NCBI RefSeq assembly: GCF_037975245.1
Contig: NC_092579.1
Coordinates: 2,659,001 to 2,723,000 of the forward strand
Direction: 5' to 3'
Length of the DNA stretch: 64,000 nt
From: Apostichopus japonicus
Taxonomy: Eukaryota > Echinodermata > Holothuroidea > Aspidochirotida > Stichopodidae
The translations under genes were made by a program, and so were the position numbers. The notes under the pieces were generated by a model, which saw only the letters and a program-made list of their open reading frames with translations, was not told the DNA's origin and searched no databases. Of the stretch, positions 48,401 to 54,609 are shown one piece after another (the first letter of the stretch is position 1; each line of letters opens with the position of its first letter).

Positions 48401-49553
48401 AAAAATTCCTTCCCTCAACTGACAGGAAGTTGGCCTTAAAAGACATTTTATAAACATTTTGTTGTTTTTAATTATGCATTCATAATTAGATCAGACAAAG
48501 AAATGATAAACTTTTCAATTCCTACATTTGTGCCCATTCATACATCTTTTGCATTGATTATTTCCTTAAATTTAGAGACCAAACTTAGTAACATTTCTAA
48601 CTTTTTGTCATCAGAAAGTTCACTCTAGTCTAAGTAATTCTTTTGCTCACAGCATGATAAAGAATTCACAATATGTTTCCAAATGGAATTGGTTTGCATG
48701 TAAGTTCTGTAGCCTACTTGAAAATGCTACCTCTGTTCAACTGATAATTGATATTGGCTAGCCTAGGACTTATAGTTTGCCAAAAAAATGTTTTGGATAC
48801 TTTCACATATTTGTTTCTGATTAGCCTTAAAATGTATTCTTGAAAAGCAAAAAGTCTGCTTTAATGACCAGAATATTAGGACTAAAGTTAGGCTTAACCT
48901 TGCCTACTCCGCAAATTGGAAACTAGAATTCGCTAAAAACATATATAGCCTACTGACTGTATGCCTATAAAGGCTGGCCTAGTCCTAAACTAATATTTAC
49001 CTCCTACTTCCGCCAGTGTAAGGTCGTTGGTCCTTGCATTACACAAATTGTTGATATTATTGCTCCAGTCCTGAACAAGTTGTAGGTTTTCAGTGTGATT
49101 AACATCTCCTTCGAAGAGGAAAATAAGTTCTTTCTTCTTTCGGACTCCACCATCTTGGACAGCTTTGCTATATGGAAAGCAGATAACAGTTAATAATGCA
49201 GAAGAGCTTCCATCTTGAAAATTTATTTGCGATGGACTCTTTTTACAAAATCTGCATGGCATGCAAGAGCCTTCATGCTTAAATTTTCCACAGTCCTTCA
49301 AATGTGTGTGATGATTTGACAGTAACACATCTTTGAGTTGTATAGAAATTTCGACCAAGCCCCGATTTTTTTTCGTACCCTGTGGTCGACAGATTAGCTT
49401 ACTGTTCGTCAAAATGACTCGATGAGGGTAAAACTCTTTTCCTTTCAGAAGTGAACAATCCGTTTCTAATACAACGTCCATCTCGGTCAACTCTTTCCCT
49501 CTTTTCTGATTTGATATCTCGCTTGGATATCTCTTAGCTGGTACAGCAAGCAT
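17627..49553 (-). CDS. SPHK2: Sphingosine kinase, SPHK2-like, complete (595 aa, 5 coding exons)
   Basis: Exons in coding order 49553-49001, 28233-28075, 23454-23360, 22674-22559 and 18491-17627 join in phase to 596 codons including TAG; all four introns are GT..AG. The enzyme phosphorylates sphingosine with ATP to sphingosine-1-phosphate. Motifs: NPFSGPGNA (205-213), nucleotide-binding SGDG (262-265) with its catalytic Asp264, Lys285 in AIKLP, PAGSGNALA (292-300), and FLAVAWGIISDIDIESEW in the C-terminal lipid-binding domain. An N-terminal extension of about 200 residues and a Ser/Asn/Gly-rich insert (about 400-475) give the long, SPHK2-like architecture. The end FRIEPLEEDGIVTVDGEKVE closely follows human SPHK2 FRLEPLTPRGVLTVDGEQVE. 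A basic RRRKRK cluster is at 194-199. No signal peptide or obvious membrane helix. Invertebrates may have one pre-duplication SPHK, so the symbol denotes the closer paralogue by eye. Confidence 0.9.
18870..19110 (+). repeat. Dispersed repeat, copy 1 (partner at 29155-29400)
   Basis: Shares in order GAGACTTGATCAAGTCTAA, GCTTCAA, TTTTTA, ATTACAAT, GTAAT(A/G)G, GATGGGTT and GTTTCAGT with 29155-29400 at similar spacing, diverged by many substitutions. No coding potential; identity unknown. Confidence 0.6.
19855..20700. repeat. Minisatellite of small hairpins (CTACCTCA / TGAGGTA)
   Basis: Variants of 'TAGCTATCACTACCT(C/T)A.TGATGA(G/A)GTA' repeat through the block. A higher-order unit of about 120-130 bp recurs at about 20060-20470. 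Several units are perfect small inverted repeats, e.g. TACCTCA-gtga-TGAGGTA. Open frames of 101 and 115 codons on the plus strand arise only from the repeat. Confidence 0.9.
22559..22674 (-). CDS. SPHK2: SPHK exon 4, PAGSGNALA motif
   Basis: Acceptor CTAACAG, donor GCA|gtaagt, 38 codons plus two bases. It encodes WLNGIMERDDRDQAIKLPMG, then IIPAGSGNALATAMLVSK. This aligns without gaps to the family pattern EVxNGLxxR...AxxxPxxxxPxGSGNALA. Confidence 0.95.
22675..23359 (-). other. SPHK intron 3 (685 bp)
   Basis: Short AT-rich intron with nothing recognisable beyond its splice signals. Confidence 0.7.
23360..23454 (-). CDS. SPHK2: SPHK exon 3, SGDG nucleotide-binding motif
   Basis: Acceptor TTTGCAG, donor GAG|gtttgt; completes an Ile codon and encodes KQNHAREFARTVSYKDYDAV, then IIVSGDGLIFE. 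NHARE and SGDGL are diagnostic for sphingosine kinases. Phe replaces the His of vertebrate SGDGLxHE, a position that varies in the family. Confidence 0.95.
23577..23992 (+). repeat. 29-bp minisatellite, about 14 copies
   Basis: Unit GAATGCTAATCCCATACATC plus GAGGGTGTT, almost identical in every copy; one copy carries a 9-bp insertion near 23630 and one a G-to-A change near 23780. It lies about 120 bp from the exon 3 acceptor. Contiguous repeats without spacers exclude a CRISPR array. Confidence 0.95.
25376..25714. mobile_element. hAT-type non-autonomous transposon, 339 bp
   Basis: Perfect 11-bp terminal inverted repeats CAGTGGCGGAG and CTCCGCCACTG. Flanking 8-bp sequences GATGATAT (25368-25375) and GCTGATAT (25715-25722) match at 7 of 8. 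CAG ends and 8-bp duplications are hAT features. An internal block (GCGATCTAGGGAGT ... GGTGGCGCTCCGCTTAG) is shared with 31996-32783. No transposase remains. Confidence 0.8.
26463..26538 (+). repeat. G-rich tract, quadruplex-prone
   Basis: Many G3-G5 runs (GGGGGAGGGAGGGGGAGGGA, then GGGGGAAGCGGGAGGGAG repeats) separated by 1-3 nt on the plus strand, the template strand for SPHK. Dense enough to predict G-quadruplexes. Confidence 0.7.
27083..27579. mobile_element. Inverted-repeat element, about 497 bp, with 6-bp direct repeats
   Basis: Ends CATAGCTCCCAACT and AGTTGGGAGCTCTG are inverted repeats with one mismatch in 14. CTTATA directly flanks both sides (27077-27082, 27580-27585). The right subterminal region has several GCGGGT words, including GCGGGTCCAACCCGC. 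A hAT-like MITE is possible, but a 6-bp duplication is unusual for hAT. Confidence 0.5.
27945..28010 (-). repeat. Partial second copy of the tRNA-like repeat
   Basis: On the minus strand GGAGGCCCTGGTTCAAACCC, CGGTGGAGGC and the following CTGGAAGTTTTTCACTG, TCTGGATTT match the 3' half and downstream tail of the tRNA-like unit at 4630-4700 (AGGCCCGGGTTCGAATCCCG, TTGGAGGCAGGATG, TTTTTTCACTGTCCTGGATT). The shared non-tRNA tail shows that both belong to one repeat family. About 65 bp from SPHK exon 2. Confidence 0.6.
28075..28233 (-). CDS. SPHK2: SPHK exon 2, start of the catalytic domain
   Basis: Acceptor TTCCACAG, donor ACAA|gtgagt, 159 nt. It encodes DATDYPLSSRRRKRKFLVCI, then NPFSGPGNAKQIYSHEVKPV and FQEADIEVEELVT. 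NPxxGxGxA is the first conserved motif of the diacylglycerol/sphingosine kinase catalytic fold. Confidence 0.95.
28465..28665 (+). repeat. Tandem duplication of about 97 bp
   Basis: Two copies share CTAGCCTA(C/T)GTTTGGC, CAGT(A/G)CAAGAT, GAATGATCGATTACCAGTCT and GGTAGATCACAGT; the second begins near 28561. Confidence 0.8.
29155..29400 (+). repeat. Dispersed repeat, copy 2 (partner at 18870-19110)
   Basis: Diverged copy of the sequence at 18870-19110 in the same orientation, recognised by GAAGACTTGATCAAGTCTAA and by GCGATGGGTT and TGTTTCAGT at matching spacing. Confidence 0.6.
30992..31665 (+). repeat. About 52-bp minisatellite, 13 copies, with higher-order duplication
   Basis: Each unit has AGCTGAAGTACAGAGCTTAA, then ATTTATCTACGTTAATGC and a TA tail of variable length, sometimes with CTGTA. 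A block of four units (about 31250-31450) is repeated almost exactly at about 31463-31660. Confidence 0.95.
31996..32783. mobile_element. hAT-type non-autonomous transposon, 788 bp, exact 8-bp target duplication
   Basis: Terminal inverted repeats CATGGGCGTCAACAGGT and ACCTGCTGACGCCCATG (one mismatch in 17) are flanked by identical GTTACAGA at 31988-31995 and 32784-32791. Near both ends lie repeats of GTCCCCCCCACTTT, partly inverted. The right subterminal block (GCGATCTAGGGGGT ... GGTGGCGCTCCGCTTAG) is homologous to 25376-25714. No transposase frame identified. Confidence 0.88.
33217..33350 (+). repeat. Polypyrimidine tract (CCCT/CTTCC-rich)
   Basis: About 130 bp of almost pure C/T in which CCCTCAACCCTCCC recurs. 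The SPHK-sense strand is correspondingly G/A-rich. Could form triplex, i-motif or G-quadruplex structures. Confidence 0.85.
33460..34158 (+). repeat. About 73-bp minisatellite, about 10 copies
   Basis: Unit contains CTACATTGATGATACTGTCT, then G(T/G)TAATTACACC, TTCATATTACTTTCCTGATT, ATTTATATTTATACGTCTGC. Variants alternate TGTTAATT/TGGTAATT and TTTATACG/TTGATACG. Confidence 0.95.
34159..36614. other. Intronic DNA (SPHK intron 1) with a second polypyrimidine tract
   Basis: A C/T tract (about 35062-35105, CTCCCCTCCTCCCTTCCCTC) and a short local duplication (AACTC.TTGTA(G/A)CAGCCTAGTTTT, about 35250-35325) are the only structures seen. Confidence 0.5.
36615..36860 (+). mobile_element. tRNA-derived SINE, copy 1 (full length with tRNA-like head)
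   Basis: The head holds an A box (TTAGCTCAGTGG) and B box (GGTTCGAGTCA). The body then runs from CAAGATTAATGTTTGTCGTC through GTTGTTGACAATTGACAA and CATAATCATGGACGTTAAA to the conserved end AGTTCCTGCTTTCAGGAGG, ATCTAAAATACATG. The T arm is too short for a real tRNA. The body recurs at 38768-38955 and 57464-57656. Confidence 0.85.
38062..38213 (+). repeat. About 40-bp minisatellite, 4 copies
   Basis: Unit TACCCAGCCTATTGACTGTT plus A(C/T)GTTTTAGCCCATATATA; copies differ in TA length and one C/T. Confidence 0.9.
38768..38955 (+). mobile_element. tRNA-derived SINE, copy 2 (lacks the tRNA head)
   Basis: Begins inside the body at CAGAGTTGTTGACAATCGAC, continues CATAATCATGGACGTTAAAT, ends GAGTTCCTGCTTGCAGGAGG, ATCTAAAATACATG and then an (ATAC)n tail to about 38955. 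5' truncation is typical of retroposition. Confidence 0.85.
39083..39282 (-). mobile_element. 3' end of a non-LTR retrotransposon (CR1/L2-like), 5' truncated
   Basis: The minus strand encodes NKLPSEIQSLTSISTFKSAL, then KTFYFKQTY, the typical C-terminal end of CR1/L2-type reverse-transcriptase ORFs (pattern W/NxLPxxIrxxxSlxxFKxxLKtxlf). It is followed by a short tail with GCGTTAAGCGCATTGAACCC and TTTTGCGCTATGCACCGG and ends in (TAA)n. Only the last 60-70 codons survive. Confidence 0.6.
45092..45146 (+). repeat. 11-bp tandem repeat, about 5 copies
   Basis: CCAAAAGTCCA / TCAAAAGTCCA in tandem. Confidence 0.85.
47232..47251. repeat. Perfect 20-bp palindrome
   Basis: GTACAGTATA followed at once by its reverse complement TATACTGTAC, then more CTGTA and GTAC words to about 47290. 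Confidence 0.8.
49001..49553 (-). CDS. SPHK2: SPHK exon 1 (start codon and N-terminal domain)
   Basis: ATG at 49553-49551, 184 codons plus one base, donor GGAG|gtaaat. It encodes the N-terminal extension that resembles SPHK2 in layout: a hydrophobic/basic segment (FYPHRVILTNSKLICRPQG), VEISIQLKDVLL, a Cys-rich patch (CGKFKHEGSCMPCRFC), then ALLTVICFPYSK and KKKELIFLFEG. A further in-frame Met lies 24 codons downstream (TEMDVV). The first ATG was chosen because the open frame begins there. Confidence 0.85.
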
Positions 49554-49900
49554 CGTTGACCCTTTCTACTGCTTTTGCTATTGTATTTGACCATGTGGGC
49601 ACGTAAACAAAATTTCACCGTAACTGTGCACCGCCTTCCATTGTAATGCTGGATAGGCTTGTACTTCTAAAGCACTGTACCTGCGTTGCTGTGTTGTCAA
49701 ATACTACTACACAATGTTTTGGACGAACAGCCCCTGCAAAATTACACACCTCGGTTTTCTTGTTGTGAATGATTGATGACGTCATTGTAACTAAATTGCA
49801 TACTTCAGAATGATAGTTATTTTTATCGCGGTGAAATCCGGTTGTTGCAACATGATGAAGACAGGGTTGCTATTATGGGAAAGATTAGATTTTAGTGTTA
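49554..49900 (-). promoter_or_regulatory. Putative SPHK promoter / 5' UTR region
   Basis: DNA immediately upstream of the SPHK start, with a perfect CRE palindrome TGACGTCA at 49777-49784. No clear TATA box at a sensible position. The transcription start cannot be placed from sequence. Confidence 0.4.
49777..49784. promoter_or_regulatory. CRE palindrome TGACGTCA (1 of 4)
   Basis: Perfect consensus CREB/ATF site, about 225 bp upstream of the SPHK start codon. Confidence 0.5.
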
Positions 49901-52900
49901 ACAATCATCATTGTAACCAAGTTATCGTTAGAATTTCTTTCACAGTCAACAGTCAGTGATTAATAAATAAAGTGACTGTTTATAGTTGTGTTATAAATCG
50001 TTATGGTGATTGTGACTGTCAACAAGCAATACCTTTTAATTTACACACACATGTTTGCTGTTATCCTTATAACGGAAAGCAAATAACTGCTTTCGAAACC
50101 AGGAGAATTGAAAGACCGCAAATAGTATTTTCTACGTTTACTCGACGACGTTACTTCTTCTGATGACACGGAAGATATCGATGAGGATTATTAATTCCTA
50201 ACCTAATGAGTATTTTCTGAAATACCCATGGCCCAGAGCCAACCCCTCCTCCCCATTCATTTTTAAAATCCCTTGTTCCGTCCCTAGCGGTTACCTAGTG
50301 TTTTAGTGTTTTATATTCTTACTTTGTCTTTAGCTGGATCGTGATCTTTTGCTTTCTCACACCTACCAGGCTCCGCATTGTTTTTTCTTGTTCAGTTTCA
50401 TAGCTACCTTTAACAACAAGTTTGCATATAAATCCTGACTGCAGTAACTTGACGACGCAAAAACAGTACTACTAGTAAGAACAGAAGAAGCTGGAGAAAA
50501 TTGTCAACTTTTATAAGTAATCTTAAAGGCTTTTAAAATTCTACGTTTTCACCATTTCGTGTTTACTTTCAGAGATATGTAACTGTCAGGTTACTTTGTT
50601 TTCCTTCTCGATGTGTTGATAACTCTACAGGATACCAACCTCTTTAATTACGAGATAATCTATATAAACCTCTTTCAGCAATTCCATCTGAGCATGAAAG
50701 TATTTCCGGCCAATATATTGATGACCTCTCAATATACTTTAATACTTTAATCACTTTACACTTTCATCACTAAAATCGGCAGTTTGTAAACTGGACGAAC
50801 ATGACGTCATTGGATAACGTCGAAACTCAATACAGCAGGATCCTTGTGGGCCATATCCGACCGGTCCGCAGTTGCACAGTAATCTGTTATTTGGACCACC
50901 AAGGAAGGGAGCAGCCTACACCAGACTACGCTATACATGTTGTTCTGATCTATATAGGTATAGTGGGAGTTTTATTCTGCCCTGCCCTAGGTAGAAAATA
51001 AACTGGGAACATCTGTTCTACACATCAAAGGACCGCGTATGGTTAAGGTTGTGCATTATTTAGTATATTTCTTTGTTTGTGGGAAAGTCAACATAAAAAT
51101 GTGACTCTCAATACCAAAAATACTCCCTGAAAGCACTCCTGTGTAATACTTACATGAAAGTGTGCACGTTACGTGCAAACTGTAAAACCTATAGTACGTA
51201 CTGTCGCCTCCTTTGAAAGGGTTGTCTGATGACAAACACTGTGAAACTTATATTGAGGAGGAAAATATTCCACACTACTAGTTGAAAACCCCATCTCAAT
51301 ATCATGCCACTTACTCGAGATATGTTTAATCGAGTGTGATCTTTTGTTGACTGGCTAAACATTCAACTACTCCAGGAAGTAAACTCACAGTAGCGGGTCT
51401 GTGATGTCATCTGGGCAAATGCTCTCCATAAGCTTTACTTTGACTATTATGATATTCTTGTATTTATGCTCGAAACCTGATAGGCCTGCATTTGTAATGT
51501 TGGCATAGCTGTCAAAGTTCCCTGCGATCAGAATTTCATCAAAATGTAACTTTAACGTAGAAATACTCTTTCTTGTTTATGAATAAATGATTGACAAATT
51601 ATAAAGAAAAACAAAGACATTTCCATATCAAGTGCCCTGATGACGTCATCCATTCTGATGTTGCCATTTGTTGCCAGATGAATTTGCAAAATATTACTAA
51701 ATTAAAAAAAAAATCATATCTTCGAAATTGCAAAATGCTATGAGGATGCGGTTTTCCTAGTCAAATACAATATTTTAAAGCAATTTTGTTCAGCAATCAA
51801 CTTTAGCCACCAGAATATCCTTCTGAAGATTTTCTCATCACTAACTGCTGTATTCTACATACTTCTTAACACGTCATGTATCGTGTAATTTAATGATTAA
51901 TGTATACATAATATTTTGTAATTCTTTCTTCAAACAGCAACCGAGTCTTCTCTCTCATTTACTACAGTCTAGTTATCGGTTCCTTCTCACGGCCAATATA
52001 GTGCTCTGACCAGGGAGTTGTTCCATAACAACTTCCTTGCTCTAACCATGGAGCTAGTAGCTCCATGCTCTAACCCAGTATTAGTAAATGTATACATTAT
52101 TCATTTGCGGTTTTCATTCATCAGAAAAGGGGCTCTCCCTGTTGGCAAGGTATCTGACCAATTACATCCATAGAAATCACTCTGAGGTATCTAATTTTAA
52201 CCAACCGTTACTAATAATGAAAAAACTTGGCTTTCCGCCAAATCACAGGTTATTTTTTTATTTCCACGGAATTGTCATAATCCAGTTCCGTTGATATTTC
52301 CCGTAAAGGCTTGCTGCTACTGCTAAATATCCCGGCTACTGTGAATATTCGGGGTATCTTGCATCCAGCGTGAGGCAGATGAAAAAAATTCTTGGAAACG
52401 CAAAGACAAGTGACCAAGGACATTCTAGCTGTAGAGGACTTCTCTGAATGTGTCTGCTTAAGTGGGTAGTGACGGGGGGGGGGGGCGAAGGAATATTACG
52501 GTGGCTGATCATAACAATCTTGAAAAAAAGATGAACAAACTTGAAAGTCTCCACATCTTTAGGTGAAAATCATATCCTGATTTTATTTTGCATTGTGGGG
52601 ATAACAATTTTTATAATTTGGCGACATGTTATCAATGTTTCTGGCACCAGCGGATCGAGTTAGTGCATGCCACCATAACAGTTGAGCTCTTTCTCTATAT
52701 AATATTCAAACCATTTTTTCTATCAACTGTCGAAATAATATTCTTACTGACAAGTTGCATATTGATCAAATTTTAACTTACAGAGATCAACTAGACGAAC
52801 ATTATATGTCAAGGATAAATCACATAAGGATATTCGTGTAATATGAAAGTTAGTCTTTGTCATGCAAGATATGTCATGACCATGACGTCATGGAGTAGAC

Positions 52901-53544
52901 CACTAACTATGGTCCACATTCTCTAGTAAGGCAGTGCTACTTGACCGAGAGAATAGGTTACTGTCAAACAATCATTTGGGAACAAGATACTGATATCTTG
53001 GGTGTTTGGGAAGGTCCGTTTACGGATCGGTATAGAATGTCATGATTTCGTTAATAGCCTATATACTGACTAACAGACACATTACAAACATATTGATTCC
53101 TTTATGAATTTTGATAAGTTGATACTTCTCGCACATTTCAGAACGGTATACAGTCGAAGCTAGTGAACTATATCACAATCACGGATATTAAACATCTCAA
53201 TGAGAACTTACAAACAAAAGCAATTGGGGGTATTCTGTTAGAGGCGAAGTATAAGTAAGGCCTAACATCAATTAAATTGATAGTCCAGAGGAAAATGTAT
53301 GTCCAATTGACTAAATTGTGAAACATTCTAAGCAACATGGTGATATTCGCATTCAATTCCTATGTGTATCGCTGTTGAGATGACAACATTGACCGAGCTT
53401 ACTACAATTCAATTATTCGATTGCATATTTAAGTGTGTTCGTGAAAGAGGGCGCCAGTGCACAACAATTGTTATACTATTGCAACTGGCCAACAACTGAC
53501 TAAAAACAAAACTTGCGATGTCGTGGAGAGGTTTGTGCGAATTG
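49901..53544. other. Intergenic DNA upstream of SPHK with three more CRE palindromes
   Basis: TGACGTCA recurs at 50802-50809, 51641-51648 and 52883-52890. A hairpin with 10-bp arms CATGGAGCTA/TAGCTCCATG lies at 52047-52067. A short G run lies near 52475. No gene recognised; open frames are at most 72 codons and lack family signatures. Confidence 0.5.
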
Positions 53545-53552
53545 GTTAGCAT

Positions 53553-54455
53553 CAGTGGCGGACTGGCCAAACGGGCATTTGGGCCATGTCCGGTGGGCCG
53601 GTGAGCCTGGTAAAATGTACAGCCCATTTCACAGTAGTTAATAGAATACAGACGGGCTGTAAAGAAATATATATTTTAACTGTGGGAATCCGTCATGTAA
53701 AGATTGTCCTCGATCTCTGCTGCTACAAGGTGCTCCTCAAGTTGAACCTTTTCTTCGATGCTTACAAGAGCATTGAGCTTGCTTACAAGCTGCTGGTAAC
53801 GCTACCTGTGTCACAAGTGGCATGTTGAACGTTCTTTCTCTGCCTTGAAGAGACTCAAAAACCGTTTGAAGAAGTACAATGACACAAGAACATCTTGAGG
53901 CGTTCATATTGATGTCTGTGGAAAAAAGGATCTTGGCCAAACTTGACACAAAAAATAACCATTGATGGTGTGGCTGCCAGAAGCAGCGAACTGCGTTGGC
54001 TCATACTCTCGTAGACAAGATATGGGCCCGCGTTATTGAACATATATATTTTAGTGGAGTTTATTTACATTTTTTCAAGCATGTTGTCCCAAAATGCTTG
54101 AAAAACTAATTAAAAAGCAGTCTGAAACATATATTTTTGCCTATTTTTGTTTACGTTTTGAAGTTTCCTCAATATAAACAAGTGTTGCTTCTGGAAATTA
54201 TGTTTGATTCTTTTTTAAAGGATTATTGTAACCTACAACATTGAGAAATATAGCACCATTTTGCATCTAGGCATTCCTTAACTTAAAAAAATATCAATGG
54301 GAAGGGGGACACTCCCTCCCCTTAGACCCTCCCTCAGGACGGCGATCACTAGTAAGTATCAATGAATCATATCAGTATCAGTATCATATCAATGAATAAT
54401 GGGCCGGACTAGGTGAAAAATGCCAGGACCGGTTTAAAGACCCAGTCCGCCCCTG
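53553..54455 (+). mobile_element. hAT transposon, 903 bp, with decayed transposase and exact 8-bp target duplication
   Basis: Ends CAGTGGCGGACTGG and CCAGTCCGCCCCTG (one mismatch in 14), flanked by identical GTTAGCAT at 53545-53552 and 54456-54463. The interior encodes fragments of a hAT dimerisation domain. Internally deleted relative to an autonomous element. Confidence 0.9.
53700..53970 (+). pseudogene. hAT transposase C-terminal (dimerisation) domain remnant
   Basis: Three frames in order carry the signature: LAYKLLVTLPVSQVAC (frame ending at TGA 53826-53828), then VERSFSALKRLKNRLKKY (from 53824, next frame, stopped after NDTRTS), then LEAFILMSVEKRILAKLD (from 53894, third frame). 'LPVs..(E)RSFSaLkRlK.rlr' is the conserved hAT C-terminal motif. 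Two frameshifts and stops make it inactive. Confidence 0.85.
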
Positions 54456-54537
54456 GTTAGCATATTCAAGTAGTTCTTCTAATGAGGTTAGACAATCTTT
54501 TAACTTTTAACTGTTTACTTTGTTACATTTATCGTCA

Positions 54538-54609
54538 CCCCTTCTCAACCGGGGTCCATTTGGACCCCCATGGGCGAACTGAAAAGCCTTGCGGTGAATT
54601 GAGAAGGGG
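54538..54609. repeat. Nested inverted repeat resembling a hAT (Charlie-like) terminus
   Basis: Outer arms CCCCTTCTCAA (54538-54548) and TTGAGAAGGGG (54599-54609); inner hairpin GGGGTCC-attt-GGACCCC (54551-54568). 'TTCTCAACCGGGGTCC...GGACCCC' is a pattern seen at ends of Charlie-type hAT elements. No second terminus found nearby. Confidence 0.5.

Larger units (their letters stand above)
28234..49000 (-). other. SPHK intron 1 (20.8 kb)
   Basis: Very long first coding intron with several tandem arrays, a hAT element, two SINE copies and a non-LTR retrotransposon end, each listed separately. I found no additional gene in it on either strand. The stretch 40-49 kb is AT-rich with few landmarks: an 11-bp array at 45092-45146, a 20-bp palindrome at 47232-47251 and a small tandem duplication at 47560-47632. 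Confidence 0.7.

Noticed and set aside
50801-51001. 66-codon open frame downstream of a CRE site
   Set aside because: No recognisable domain or splice partners; length is within chance.
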